DNA from: Thiofaba sp039822285
GTDB lineage: Bacteria; Pseudomonadota; Gammaproteobacteria; Halothiobacillales; Halothiobacillaceae
Length of the DNA stretch: 64,000 nt
Direction: 5' to 3'
Assembly: GCF_039822285.1 (NCBI RefSeq)
Contig: NZ_JBAJEY010000001.1
Span: 248,001 to 312,000, forward strand
This document shows, one piece after another, positions 46,676 to 55,573 of the stretch. The notes below the pieces were generated by a model. It ran no database searches and was not told where the DNA came from. It saw nothing but the letters and a program-made list of their open reading frames with translations. Each line of letters opens with the position of its first letter. Position 1 is the first letter of the stretch. Position numbers and translations under genes: made by a program.

Positions 46676-48223
46676 ATGTTTCATTTGATTGCCCGCCATG
46701 CGCCCAACAATGTGCGTGCCGATGTGCTCTCCGGGCTGACCGTCGCCCTGGCCCTGGTGCCGGAGGCCGTGGCCTTCGCCCTGGTGGCCCAGGTCCACCC
46801 GCTGATGGGCCTTTACGCCGCCTTCATCGTCGCCCTCATCACCTCCACCTTCGGCGGCCGTCCGGGCATGATCTCCGCGGCCGCAGGCTCGCTGGCGGTG
46901 GTGATGGTGGCTCTCGTGGTCCAGCACGGGCCCCAGTACCTGCTCGCTGCCGTGGTGCTGATGGGGGTGATCCAGGTCGTGGTGGGGATGCTCAAGCTCG
47001 GCAAGTTCATCCGCATCGTGCCTTACCCCGTGTTTCTGGGCTTTGTGAACGGCTTGGCGATCGTCATCCTGCTGGCCCAGTTTGAGCACTTCAAAGTCCC
47101 CGCGGCCGAGGGCGGCAAGGCATGGATGTCCGGTACCGCGATGTACGTCATGCTGGGCTTGATCGCCCTGACCATGGCCATCATCCATTTCTTCCCGCGT
47201 CTGACCCGGGCGGTACCCTCCACCCTGGTCGCCATCGTCACGGTCAGCCTGCTTGCCATCGTGCTCGGCCTGGAGACCCGCACCGTGGGCGACATGGCCT
47301 CGATCGCCGGCGGCCTGCCTGAGTTCGCCATCCCGCAGGTACCGCTGACCTGGGAGACCCTGTGGGTCGTCCTGCCCTACGCCTTCGTCTTCGCCGGAGT
47401 GGGTCTGATTGAGTCCCTGCTGACCCTGCAACTGGTGGATGAGATCACCGAGACCCGCGGCCAGCCGAACCGCGAGTGCGTGGCCCTCGGCGCCGCCAAC
47501 ATCACCACCGGCTTCTTTGGCGGCATGGGCGGCTGCGCCCTGGTGGGTCAGAGTGTGATCAACGTGGAGTCCGGTGGGCGCGGACGCCTCTCCGGCATCA
47601 CCGCCGCGCTGGCCCTGCTGGCCTTCATCCTCTTCCTCGCCCCGCTGATCGAACAGATCCCGCTCGCTGCCCTGGTGGGGCTGATGTTCATGGTCGTGAT
47701 CGGCACCTTCGAATGGGGCACGCTGCACATGATCGGCAAGGTGCCCCGGCGCGAGATCGCCATCAGCATCATGGTGGCCGCCATCACCGTCATGGTCGAC
47801 CTGGCCGCCGCGGTCATTACCGGGGTGATCGTCTCCGCCCTCATCTTTGCCTGGGAACACGCCAAGCATATCCGTGCGGAGACCGAGACCCTGCCGAACG
47901 GCAGCAAGGTCTACCGCCTGATCGGCCCGCTGTTCTTCGCCTCGGTACAAAACTTTCACGAACTGTTCGACCCGAAGAATGACCCCGACGATGTCATCAT
48001 CGACTTCGCCCGCTCGCGCGTGGCCGACCACTCTGCGCTCGAGGCCATCGACAACCTGGCGGACAAGTACCGCGCCCTGGGCAAGACCCTGCACCTGCGT
48101 CACTTGAGCCCCGAGTGCCGGGAGCTGCTGCGCAAGGCGGGCGATCTGGTGGAGGTGAATATCGCCGAGGACCCGCACTACCACGTGGCGGAGGATGATC
48201 CGCGGGCGACGGTACCTCGCTGA
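46676..48223 (+). CDS. SulP-family anion transporter with C-terminal STAS domain
   Basis: 515 residues. The 10-12 helix membrane core opens NNVRADVLSGLTVALALVPEAVAFALVA (SulP signature). The core includes GFVNGLAIVILLAQ and GGMGGCALVGQSVINVESGGRGRLS, the conserved STAS-linked motif. A cytoplasmic STAS domain lies at about 420-515. The transported anion (sulfate, bicarbonate or other) cannot be told. It is convergent with the mntA-hepT pair. Confidence 0.92.
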   Translation: MFHLIARHAPNNVRADVLSGLTVALALVPEAVAFALVAQVHPLMGLYAAFIVALITSTFGGRPGMISAAAGSLAVVMVALVVQHGPQYLLAAVVLMGVIQVVVGMLKLGKFIRIVPYPVFLGFVNGLAIVILLAQFEHFKVPAAEGGKAWMSGTAMYVMLGLIALTMAIIHFFPRLTRAVPSTLVAIVTVSLLAIVLGLETRTVGDMASIAGGLPEFAIPQVPLTWETLWVVLPYAFVFAGVGLIESLLTLQLVDEITETRGQPNRECVALGAANITTGFFGGMGGCALVGQSVINVESGGRGRLSGITAALALLAFILFLAPLIEQIPLAALVGLMFMVVIGTFEWGTLHMIGKVPRREIAISIMVAAITVMVDLAAAVITGVIVSALIFAWEHAKHIRAETETLPNGSKVYRLIGPLFFASVQNFHELFDPKNDPDDVIIDFARSRVADHSALEAIDNLADKYRALGKTLHLRHLSPECRELLRKAGDLVEVNIAEDPHYHVAEDDPRATVPR

Positions 48224-48240
48224 GCGTTGAGCGGCTCCGC

Positions 48241-48597
48241 TCAACCCATCGCTGTGGAGTCACGTAGGGCGCGGAGCTGTTCCAACAACCCCGGCACCTC
48301 ATCGCGCACGATGCTCCACACGATGTCGTCGTCGATCCCAAGATAGCCATGAATGAGCCGGTTGCGGGTGGCCACGATCATGCGCCAGGGAATCTAGGGA
48401 TGCGCCGCACGCACGGCGTCGGGGATATGCGTCGCCGCTTCGCCGATGAGTTCCAGATTACGCAGCGTTGCATCGTAGTTGAGCCCGCTGGACACAAAGG
48501 CGGCCTGATCGAACCCGCCGGTGTAGGCCAGCACCTTCTCGGCAAAGCCGATCATGTCATCGAGGTAAAAGCGCCAAGCGCGTGTGTACTCAGACAT
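48241..48597 (-). pseudogene. hepT: HepT-family HEPN toxin, interrupted by an amber codon
   Basis: In frame from ATG at 48597 to TGA at 48241, with one TAG at codon 68 (48394-48396). The first 67 codons read MSEYTRAWRFYLDDMIGFAEKV and the remainder continues in the same frame with IPWRMIVATRNRLIHGYLGID, the HEPN RX4HXY RNase motif of HepT. The normal residue at the TAG is Glu in the relatives I recall (HPEIPWR), so GAG to TAG is the simplest explanation. It could be a broken toxin, a sequencing error or a read-through gene. It overlaps mntA by 8 bases. Confidence 0.8.
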
Positions 48598-48880
48598 CGA
48601 CCACTTCAGCCTCGATGAAAGGCTTGAGCTCGGGGCGCAGGGCCTTCTCGGTCACCAGGTCGACCGGGCTGCCCAGCACATCCTCCAGATAAAACTGCAC
48701 ACCAAAGTAGCGTGCGGCACTGGCCGCCCCGTCAAAGGCGACCAGCACATCCACGTCACTGTCTGCACGCGCTTCGTCGCGCGCCGTGGAGCCAAACAGG
48801 GCCAGCCGCGTCACTCCGAAACGTCGTTGCAACTCGGGTTTGGCCTGCGCCAGCTTCTGTGTTGCCATGGCACGATCCAT
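48590..48880 (-). CDS. mntA: MntA-type minimal nucleotidyltransferase antitoxin
   Basis: 96 residues. The nucleotidyltransferase motif GSX10DXD is exact: GSTARDEARADSDVD near residue 30. In the family MntA inactivates HepT by polyadenylylation (AMPylation) of a tyrosine in RX4HXY. The gene is intact, upstream of hepT and overlapping it by 8 bases, the usual antitoxin-toxin order. Confidence 0.88.
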   Translation of the reverse strand: MDRAMATQKLAQAKPELQRRFGVTRLALFGSTARDEARADSDVDVLVAFDGAASAARYFGVQFYLEDVLGSPVDLVTEKALRPELKPFIEAEVVDV

Positions 48881-48944
48881 GAAGGTTCCTCCTCGAATCG
48901 ACCGCCTGACTGGGCTCGCGAGCTATGAGCGTACGACCTGGGGT

Positions 48945-51900
48945 TTAGCCCACCCACACCCGCGCGTTACGGAACATGCGCATCCAGGGGCCATCCTCGC
49001 CCCAGCCCTTGGGCCGCCAGGAATACTGCACGGCGCGGAACACGCGCTCCGGGTGCGGCATCATGATGGTGAAGCGGCCATCCTCAGTGGTGAAGCCGGT
49101 CATGCCGTGGGCGGAGCCATTCGGGTTCAGCGGGTAGACCTCGGTCGGCTGGCCGTAGTGGTCCACATAGCGCAGGGCCACGAGTCCCCCAACGGCCACC
49201 GCCTCCGGGTCCAGCCCCGGACCGAACTCGACCCGACCCTCGCCGTGGGCAACGGCGATGGGCATCTTCGAGCCGGCCATGCCGGTCAGGAAGATGGAGG
49301 GGGAATCCATCACCTCGACCATCGCCACCCGCGCCTCGAACTGCTCGGAGCGGTTGCGCATAAAGCGCGGCCAGTGCCCTGCACCGGGGATGATGTCTGA
49401 GAGCTGGGAGAGCATCTGGCAGCCGTTGCACACGCCAAGGCCGAAGCTGTCCTCGCGGGCAAAGAAGGCGGAGAACTGATCGAAGGCGCGCGCATTGAAG
49501 CGGATGGACTTGGCCCAGCCGCCCCCCGCACCGAGCACGTCGCCGTAGGAGAAGCCGCCGCAGGCAACGATGCCCTTGAAGCCCTCCAGGGTGATGCGCC
49601 CTTCAAGGATGTCACTCATGTGCACGTCCACCGCATCGAACCCGGCGCGGGTGAAGGCGGCGGCCATCTCGATCTGGCCATTCACGCCCTGCTCGCGCAG
49701 CACCGCCACGCGCGGCCGCATGCCTGTGGCGATCATCGGCGCGGCGATGTTGTCCTCCATGTCATAGGTCAGGCTGACCGACAGGCCGGGGTCCAGGGTG
49801 TCCAGCAGGCGGTCGAATTCCTGCTGGGCACACTCCGCATTATCACGCAAGCGCTGGATGTGGAAGCTGGTCTCGCTCCAGGCGCGTTGCAGGTCCACCC
49901 GCGCCTCGTCCAGCACGGCGCGGCCATGGCGGGTGAAGACGATGCGGTCATCCTCGCGCAGGGTGCCGATGACGTGGCTGTGGGCGGAAAGACCCGCCTC
50001 GCGCAGCGCCATCAGGGCGAAATCGGTGTCGCAGTGACGCACCTGGATCACGGCACCGAGCTCCTCGGCGAACAGGGCCGCGAGGTCATCCTCGCCCAAG
50101 GTGTCGATCCGCACCTCGACCCCGCAGTGGGCGGCGAAGGCCATCTCGGCGATGGTGGCGAACAGGCCACCGTCGGAGCGGTCATGGTAGGCCAGGAGCA
50201 GGCGGTCGCGGTTGAGATCCTGGATCACGCCAAAGAAGGCCTTGAGCGCCTCGGCATCCTCGAGATCGGGCGCTTCATCCCCCACCTGACCGTAGACCTG
50301 CGCGAGGCAGGAGGCCCCAAGGCGGTTCTTGCCCTTGCCTAGGTCGATCAGGATCAGGTCGGTGTCGCCCGCATCGCGGCGCAGCTCGGGGGTGAGCACG
50401 TGGCGCACATCACTCACGGGGGCGAAGGCGCTGATGATCAGCGAGAGCGGCGCGGTCATCTCGCGCCGTTTGCCATGCTCTTCCCACACCGTCTTCATCG
50501 ACAACGAATCCTTGCCCACCGGGATGGCGATGCCAAGCTTCGGGCACAGTTCCTCGCCCACCGCGTGCACGGTGTCGAACAGGTTGGCATCCTCGCCCGG
50601 GTGGCCAGCCGCGGCCATCCAGTTGGCGGACAGGCGGATGTCGGAGAGTTTTTCGATCGGCGCGGCGGCGATATTGGTGATGGCCTCGCCGATGGCCATG
50701 CGCCCGGAGGCCGGGCCGTCGATCAGGGCCACGGGGGTGCGCTCGCCCATGGCCATGGCCTCGCCGGTGTACACATCCAGCGCCGAGGCGGTCACCGCCA
50801 CGTCGGCCACCGGCTCCTGCCACGGGCCGACCATCGGGTCACGCGCCACGAGGCCGGTGATGGTGCGATCGCCAATGGTGATGAGGAAGCGTTTGTCGGC
50901 CACGGTCGGCAGACGGAGCACGCGATACGCCGCCTCGCACGGGGACACGCCCGCAAACTCCAGCGCGGGGCGCTGGAAGCTGCGGTGCTTCACATCGCGC
51001 AGCATCTTCGGCGGCTTGCCGAGCAGCACGTCCATCGGCAGGTCGACCGGGGTGTTGTCGAAATGGGCATCGCCGACGACCAGGCGCTGCTCGCTGGTGG
51101 CCACGCCGACCACGGCGAACGGGGCACGCTCGCGCTCGCAGATCGACTGGAACAGCTCCAGCTTCTCGGGCGGGATGGCGAGCACGTAGCGCTCCTGCGA
51201 CTCGTTGCTCCAGATCTCCATCGGCGACATGCCCGGCTCATCGTTCGGCACTGCCCTAAGCTCGAAGCGGCCACCGCGGCCAGCATCGTTGACCAGCTCC
51301 GGGAAGGCATTGGAGATACCGCCCGCCCCCACGTCGTGGATGGAGACGATGGGGTTGTCCTTGCCCATCGCCCAGCAGCGGTCGATGACCTCCTGGCAGC
51401 GGCGCTGCATCTCCGGGTTGCCGCGCTGCACGGAAGCAAAGTCCAGATCCTCGGCCTGGCTGCCGGTGGCGACCGAGGAGGCCGCCCCGCCACCGAGGCC
51501 GATCAGCATGGCCGGACCACCGAGCACGATCAGCAAGTCGCCATCGTTGATGGTGTGCTTCTCGACATGCTCGCCGCGGATATTGCCGACCCCACCGGCA
51601 ATCATGATCGGCTTGTGGTAGCCACGCAGCTCGGTCCCCTCCGGCGCTGGGGCCTCCAGCTCGAAGGTACGGAAGTAGCCGCACAGGTTCGGGCGGCCGA
51701 ACTCGTTGTTGAAGGCGGCGGAGCCGAGCGGGCCCTCGATCATGATCTCCAGCGCGGAGACGATGCGGTTGGGCTTGCCGTGGTCCTTCTCCCACGGCTG
51801 CTCGGCCCCCGGGATGCGCAGGTTGGAGACCGAGAAGCCGGACAACCCCGCCTTCGGCTTGCTGCCGCGCCCGGTCGCCCCCTCGTCGCGGATCTCGCCG

Positions 51901-52838
51901 CCCGAGCCGGTCGCCGCGCCGGGGAAGGGCGAGATCGCGGTCGGATGGTTGTGGGTCTCCACCTTCATGAGGATGTGGATGTCTTCCTCATGCGCGCGGT
52001 AGACGCCATCGGCATCCGGATAGAAGCGGCCGCCGCGGGCCCCCTCGATCACCGAGGCGTTGTCCTTGTAGGCGGACAGGATGCCCTGCGGGGCGTGGTG
52101 ATAGGTGTTGCGGATCATGCCGAACAGGCTCTTGGCCTGGGGCTTGCCGTCGATCACCCAATCGGCGTTGAAGATCTTGTGCCGGCAGTGCTCGGAGTTC
52201 GCCTGCGCGAACATCATCAGCTCGACGTCGGTCGGGTTGCGGTTCAGGTTCTGGAAGTTCTCGACCAGGTAGTCGATCTCATCCTCCGACAGGGCCAGAC
52301 CCCAGTCGCGGTTGGCCTGCTCCAGCGCCGGACGCCCGCCGGTGAGGATGTCCACGCTGCGCAGCGGCTTGGGCTCGGCGGTCGCAAACAGCACGATGGC
52401 ATCTTCCACCGCATTCACCACCGCCTCGGTCATGCGGTCATGCAGCATGGCCGCCACGGCCTCGAACTGCCCCTCGGTCAGCGGCTGGCCGTCGCGGGTC
52501 TTCAGGGTGTAGAGGATGCCGCGCTCGATGCGGTGAACCTTAGACAGGCCACAGTTGTGGGCGATATCCGTCGCCTTGCTTGCCCACGGCGAGATGGTGC
52601 CCGGGCGCGGGATGACCACCAGCTGCGCATCCTTGTAGCCCTTTACCTCGCCGGAGCCATAGTCCAGCACAGCGCCGAGCCGTTCGCGCTCGCCGTCGGT
52701 GAGCGCCGACTCCAGGTCAACAAAGTGCACGAGCTGCGCGGCGACCGCCTCAATGCGCGGTTCGTCACGGCGAAGATCGGCGAGCAGTTTGGCAAGACGG
52801 GCAGCGGAGAGCGCCGAACGGCCAGGCAGGATGAGCAT
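48945..52838 (-). CDS. purL: Phosphoribosylformylglycinamidine synthase
   Basis: 1297 residues, the long form typical of gammaproteobacteria. The N-terminal domain and linker are followed by the synthetase domain with EDIHILMKVETHNHPTAISP, GGGAASSVATG, and SIHDVGAGGISNAFPEL. The C-terminal glutaminase domain (from about 1040) has the nucleophile Cys in GLGVCNGCQMLSQL and the His-Glu in PHPERVFRAVQ. It makes FGAM in purine synthesis. A TATAAA-like -10 lies about 36 bases upstream of the start. Confidence 0.98.
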   Translation of the reverse strand: MLILPGRSALSAARLAKLLADLRRDEPRIEAVAAQLVHFVDLESALTDGERERLGAVLDYGSGEVKGYKDAQLVVIPRPGTISPWASKATDIAHNCGLSKVHRIERGILYTLKTRDGQPLTEGQFEAVAAMLHDRMTEAVVNAVEDAIVLFATAEPKPLRSVDILTGGRPALEQANRDWGLALSEDEIDYLVENFQNLNRNPTDVELMMFAQANSEHCRHKIFNADWVIDGKPQAKSLFGMIRNTYHHAPQGILSAYKDNASVIEGARGGRFYPDADGVYRAHEEDIHILMKVETHNHPTAISPFPGAATGSGGEIRDEGATGRGSKPKAGLSGFSVSNLRIPGAEQPWEKDHGKPNRIVSALEIMIEGPLGSAAFNNEFGRPNLCGYFRTFELEAPAPEGTELRGYHKPIMIAGGVGNIRGEHVEKHTINDGDLLIVLGGPAMLIGLGGGAASSVATGSQAEDLDFASVQRGNPEMQRRCQEVIDRCWAMGKDNPIVSIHDVGAGGISNAFPELVNDAGRGGRFELRAVPNDEPGMSPMEIWSNESQERYVLAIPPEKLELFQSICERERAPFAVVGVATSEQRLVVGDAHFDNTPVDLPMDVLLGKPPKMLRDVKHRSFQRPALEFAGVSPCEAAYRVLRLPTVADKRFLITIGDRTITGLVARDPMVGPWQEPVADVAVTASALDVYTGEAMAMGERTPVALIDGPASGRMAIGEAITNIAAAPIEKLSDIRLSANWMAAAGHPGEDANLFDTVHAVGEELCPKLGIAIPVGKDSLSMKTVWEEHGKRREMTAPLSLIISAFAPVSDVRHVLTPELRRDAGDTDLILIDLGKGKNRLGASCLAQVYGQVGDEAPDLEDAEALKAFFGVIQDLNRDRLLLAYHDRSDGGLFATIAEMAFAAHCGVEVRIDTLGEDDLAALFAEELGAVIQVRHCDTDFALMALREAGLSAHSHVIGTLREDDRIVFTRHGRAVLDEARVDLQRAWSETSFHIQRLRDNAECAQQEFDRLLDTLDPGLSVSLTYDMEDNIAAPMIATGMRPRVAVLREQGVNGQIEMAAAFTRAGFDAVDVHMSDILEGRITLEGFKGIVACGGFSYGDVLGAGGGWAKSIRFNARAFDQFSAFFAREDSFGLGVCNGCQMLSQLSDIIPGAGHWPRFMRNRSEQFEARVAMVEVMDSPSIFLTGMAGSKMPIAVAHGEGRVEFGPGLDPEAVAVGGLVALRYVDHYGQPTEVYPLNPNGSAHGMTGFTTEDGRFTIMMPHPERVFRAVQYSWRPKGWGEDGPWMRMFRNARVWVG

Positions 52839-52930
52839 GCGCGGAACCCAGGGAATGCAAAACGGGCATTTTATACCAGTGCGGGCTTTGCGCCCTCCCC
52901 TGCCAAAGCATTTTCCGCCGCATGGGCGGC

Positions 52931-52958
52931 TTGACAGGAGCGTGCGGGGCCCTACAAT
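52931..52958 (+). promoter_or_regulatory. Promoter of the tRNA-Gly/tRNA-Cys unit
   Basis: Perfect -35 TTGACA (52931-52936), 16-base spacer and TACAAT (52953-52958), 14 bases before the tRNA-Gly 5' end. Confidence 0.85.
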
Positions 52959-52972
52959 TCACAGCCTCCCGA

Positions 52973-53048
<76 letters not shown>

Positions 53049-53075
53049 GATTCCTCCCGTCTCAGACGACATCCT

Positions 53076-53149
53076 GGCTGGATGGCAGAGTGGTGATGCA
53101 GCGGATTGCAAATCCGTGTACCTCGGTTCGATTCCGGGTCCAGCCTCCA
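53076..53149 (+). tRNA. tRNA-Cys (anticodon GCA)
   Basis: 74 nt with encoded CCA; acceptor GGCTGGA pairs with TCCAGCC, anticodon loop TTGCAAA, T loop GTTCGATTC. It lies 27 bases after tRNA-Gly, probably in the same transcript. Confidence 0.96.
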
Positions 53150-53157
53150 AACACCCC

Positions 53158-53195
53158 GATCAGGCCCGCCCTTTGAGCGGGCCTGATCGTTTCAT
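53158..53195. terminator. Terminator for the tRNA unit, shared with argE end
   Basis: 12-bp perfect stem GATCAGGCCCGC / GCGGGCCTGATC with a 7-base loop, followed by GTTTCATT on the plus strand. The argE stop falls at its right edge, so it could end transcription from both sides. Confidence 0.85.
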
Positions 53196-54352
53196 TCCCC
53201 TTGTGGGCTGATGCAGAAGCGCTGGATCAGCCCGCGCAACAGCGCAAGCGTCGGCTCGATGCGATCCAGGGCGAGGTATTCATCCGGCTGGTGGGCCTGG
53301 GCGATATCCCCGGGGCCCAGCACCACCACATCCATCCCAAGCTCCCTAAGGTAAGGCCCCTCCGTGCCGAAGGGCACGGCCTCGGCGGCATGCCCGGTGA
53401 GCACCTCCGCCGCCCGCACCAGCGGGGAGTCCGCCGGGGTCTCCATCGGCGGCGTGCCGGCAAACAGGGGCTCGATGGCAAGACTCAACCCCGGCAGGGT
53501 CACGGCCTTGTCCAGGCGCTCCTTGAGCATGTCCCGCAGTTCGAGCATGTTCATGCCCGGCAGGGGGCGCACGTCGATATGCAGCTCGCAGTGGCCGCAG
53601 ATGCGGTTGGGGTTGTCCCCACCGTGGATGTAGCCGAGGTTCATGGTCGGCACCGGCACATGGAACAGCGGATTGCAGTGGCAGGCCTGCAGTTCCGTGC
53701 GGAACTCGAGCAGCGCCCCCAGCGCCTGCTGCATGCCTTCGATGGCATTGGCCCCGAGACTCGGGTCGCTGGAGTGACCGGAATGGCCGGTGATGCGGAT
53801 CGCCTCCATCATCACCCCCTTGTGCATGCGCACGGGGCGCAGCCCGGTCGGCTCGCCAATCACCGCATAGCGCGCCTTCGGGCGCCCAAGCTTGACCAGG
53901 GTCTCTGCCCCGGCCATGGAGCTTTCCTCGTCGGCGGTGGCGAGGAGGATCAAGGGCTGCTTGAGCATGGCCGGATCAAGACCGCGTGCGGCCTCCAGTG
54001 CCAGGGCGATGAAGGATTTCATGTCCGAGGTGCCGAGTCCGTACAGCCGCCCGTCCGCCTCGGTGAGCCGGAAGGGATCGTGCGTCCAGAGGTGCTCATC
54101 GCACGGCACCGTATCCGTGTGACCGGCGAGCACCAGCCCACCCGCCCCCTGACCGAGGGTGCCCATGACATTGGCCTTGCCGGGCTTGCCGGGGATGGGA
54201 ATGATCTCGACCGCAAAACCCGCGGACGCCATCCAGCCCGCCACCTCGTCGATCAGGGCGCGGTTGCCCTGGTCGAAGGCCGGGTTGACGCTGCTCACCG
54301 AAGGGATGGCAATCAAGCGGGCGAGCATCTCGTGCAGGCTTGGGGCGGGCAT
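53192..54352 (-). CDS. argE: Acetylornithine deacetylase
   Basis: 386 residues, an M20 metallohydrolase. The first metal motif is GHTDTVPCDEHLWTHDPF near residue 78 and the catalytic Glu is in ATADEESSMAGAETL; a lid domain (about 180-290) and the C-terminal metal His in AQAHQPDEYLALD follow. It removes acetate from N-acetylornithine in arginine synthesis. carAB, in the same pathway, is 43 kb away in the window. Confidence 0.93.
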   Translation of the reverse strand: MPAPSLHEMLARLIAIPSVSSVNPAFDQGNRALIDEVAGWMASAGFAVEIIPIPGKPGKANVMGTLGQGAGGLVLAGHTDTVPCDEHLWTHDPFRLTEADGRLYGLGTSDMKSFIALALEAARGLDPAMLKQPLILLATADEESSMAGAETLVKLGRPKARYAVIGEPTGLRPVRMHKGVMMEAIRITGHSGHSSDPSLGANAIEGMQQALGALLEFRTELQACHCNPLFHVPVPTMNLGYIHGGDNPNRICGHCELHIDVRPLPGMNMLELRDMLKERLDKAVTLPGLSLAIEPLFAGTPPMETPADSPLVRAAEVLTGHAAEAVPFGTEGPYLRELGMDVVVLGPGDIAQAHQPDEYLALDRIEPTLALLRGLIQRFCISPQGE

Positions 54353-54469
54353 GCGAACTCCTGGCGTCTACGGTCATGCGATGGACGCATCATCGCAGAT
54401 TCCGGGCCTTCCGCACCTCCGGCTGGGCCCTGCTAAGCTTGAAACAACCCTTATCCTCCAGACCTGACC

Positions 54470-55573
54470 ATGCTGCGACCTGCCACGCTGGACGATATCC
54501 CTGCCTTGGTCGAGATCGAGAATGCCTGCTTCAAGGGGGATCGCCTCAGCCGTCGCCAGTTCCGCTACATGCTGACCAAGGCCCACGCGGTGACCCTGGT
54601 CGACGAGGAGGCGGGCCGGATACGCGGCTATGTCCTGGTCCTGTTCTCGCGCGGGGTCTCCATGGCACGGATCTACTCCATCGCCATTCGCCCCGAGCAT
54701 GTCCGCCAGGGCATTGGGAGCGCCCTGGTGAAGGCGGCGGAGGAGGCCGCCCTCGCCCATGACTGCGTCTCCCTGCGGCTGGAGATCCGTGAGGACAATG
54801 CCGCCTCCCGCGCCCTGTTCGAGCGGCTTGGCTACCGCCCGTTCGATGTCCTGCACGACTATTACGAGGACCACGCGGACGCGGTGCGCTACGAGAAGTC
54901 CCTCGCCCCCCACCTCAAGACCGAGCTGACGCGGGTGCCGTTCTACGAGCAGACCCTCGATTTCACCTGCGGCCCTGCCTCGCTGATGATGGCCATGCGC
55001 GCCCTGGACCCCGAGGTGGTCATGGACCGCAAAAAGGAGCTGCGCCTCTGGCGCGAGGCAAACACCATCTTCATGACCTCGGGCCATGGCGGCTGTGGCC
55101 CCTACGGCCTGGCCCTGGCGGCCGCACGGCGCGGCTTCGACGTCGAGGTCTACACCAACGAGCGTGGCACCCTGCTGGTGGACTCGGTGCGCAGCCGGGA
55201 GAAGAAGGAAGTCATGCGCCTGGTGCAGGAAGACATGGAGGACGAGGCCCGCCAGCTCGGCATCCCCATCCACTACACCAGCCTGCAGGTGGCGGACCTT
55301 GAGCGCATCTACGCCGAAGGCGGGGCGGCACTGGTGCTGATCTCCTCCTACGCCATCTACGGCGAGAAATTTCCCCACTGGGTCGTGGTGACCGGCTTCG
55401 ACAGCCGCTTCATCTACCTCCACGACCCCTTCGTGGACCACGAGCACGGGGAAACGGTGATGGACTCCATCAACATGCCCATCCGCAAGCGCGACTTCGA
55501 CCGCATGGCACGCTACGGCAAAACCGGCCTGAAGGCTGCGGTGGTGCTGTGGCGGCGAGGCAAGCATGGCTGA
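54470..55573 (+). CDS. GNAT acetyltransferase fused to a C39-like cysteine peptidase
   Basis: 367 residues with two domains. Residues 1-145 are a RimI-like GNAT domain with the acetyl-CoA loop VRQGIGSALV near 78-87 and NxxARALFERLGY at the end. Residues 155-367 form a C39-like papain-fold peptidase (DUF3335/PF11814 type): catalytic Cys167 in TCGPAS, His303 in PHWVVVTGF and Asp319 in YLHDP, so the triad looks complete. It is likely cytoplasmic. It overlaps the RimK-like ligase gene by 8 bases, implying a joint function such as acting on a peptide tag. The substrate is unknown. Confidence 0.87.
   Translation: MLRPATLDDIPALVEIENACFKGDRLSRRQFRYMLTKAHAVTLVDEEAGRIRGYVLVLFSRGVSMARIYSIAIRPEHVRQGIGSALVKAAEEAALAHDCVSLRLEIREDNAASRALFERLGYRPFDVLHDYYEDHADAVRYEKSLAPHLKTELTRVPFYEQTLDFTCGPASLMMAMRALDPEVVMDRKKELRLWREANTIFMTSGHGGCGPYGLALAAARRGFDVEVYTNERGTLLVDSVRSREKKEVMRLVQEDMEDEARQLGIPIHYTSLQVADLERIYAEGGAALVLISSYAIYGEKFPHWVVVTGFDSRFIYLHDPFVDHEHGETVMDSINMPIRKRDFDRMARYGKTGLKAAVVLWRRGKHG

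Noticed and set aside
46655..48244. A 529-codon minus-strand frame opposite the SulP transporter, rich in His and Gln
   Set aside because: Antisense of membrane-protein codons; SulP reads through with clear signatures.
47997..48350. A 117-codon minus-strand frame over the sulP end and the hepT 3' part
   Set aside because: A different frame from the HepT continuation, which reads correctly in frame from 48597 to 48241.
50400..52934. An 844-codon plus-strand frame opposite purL
   Set aside because: Shadow of purL; low-complexity His/Arg/Gly-rich protein, no ribosome site.
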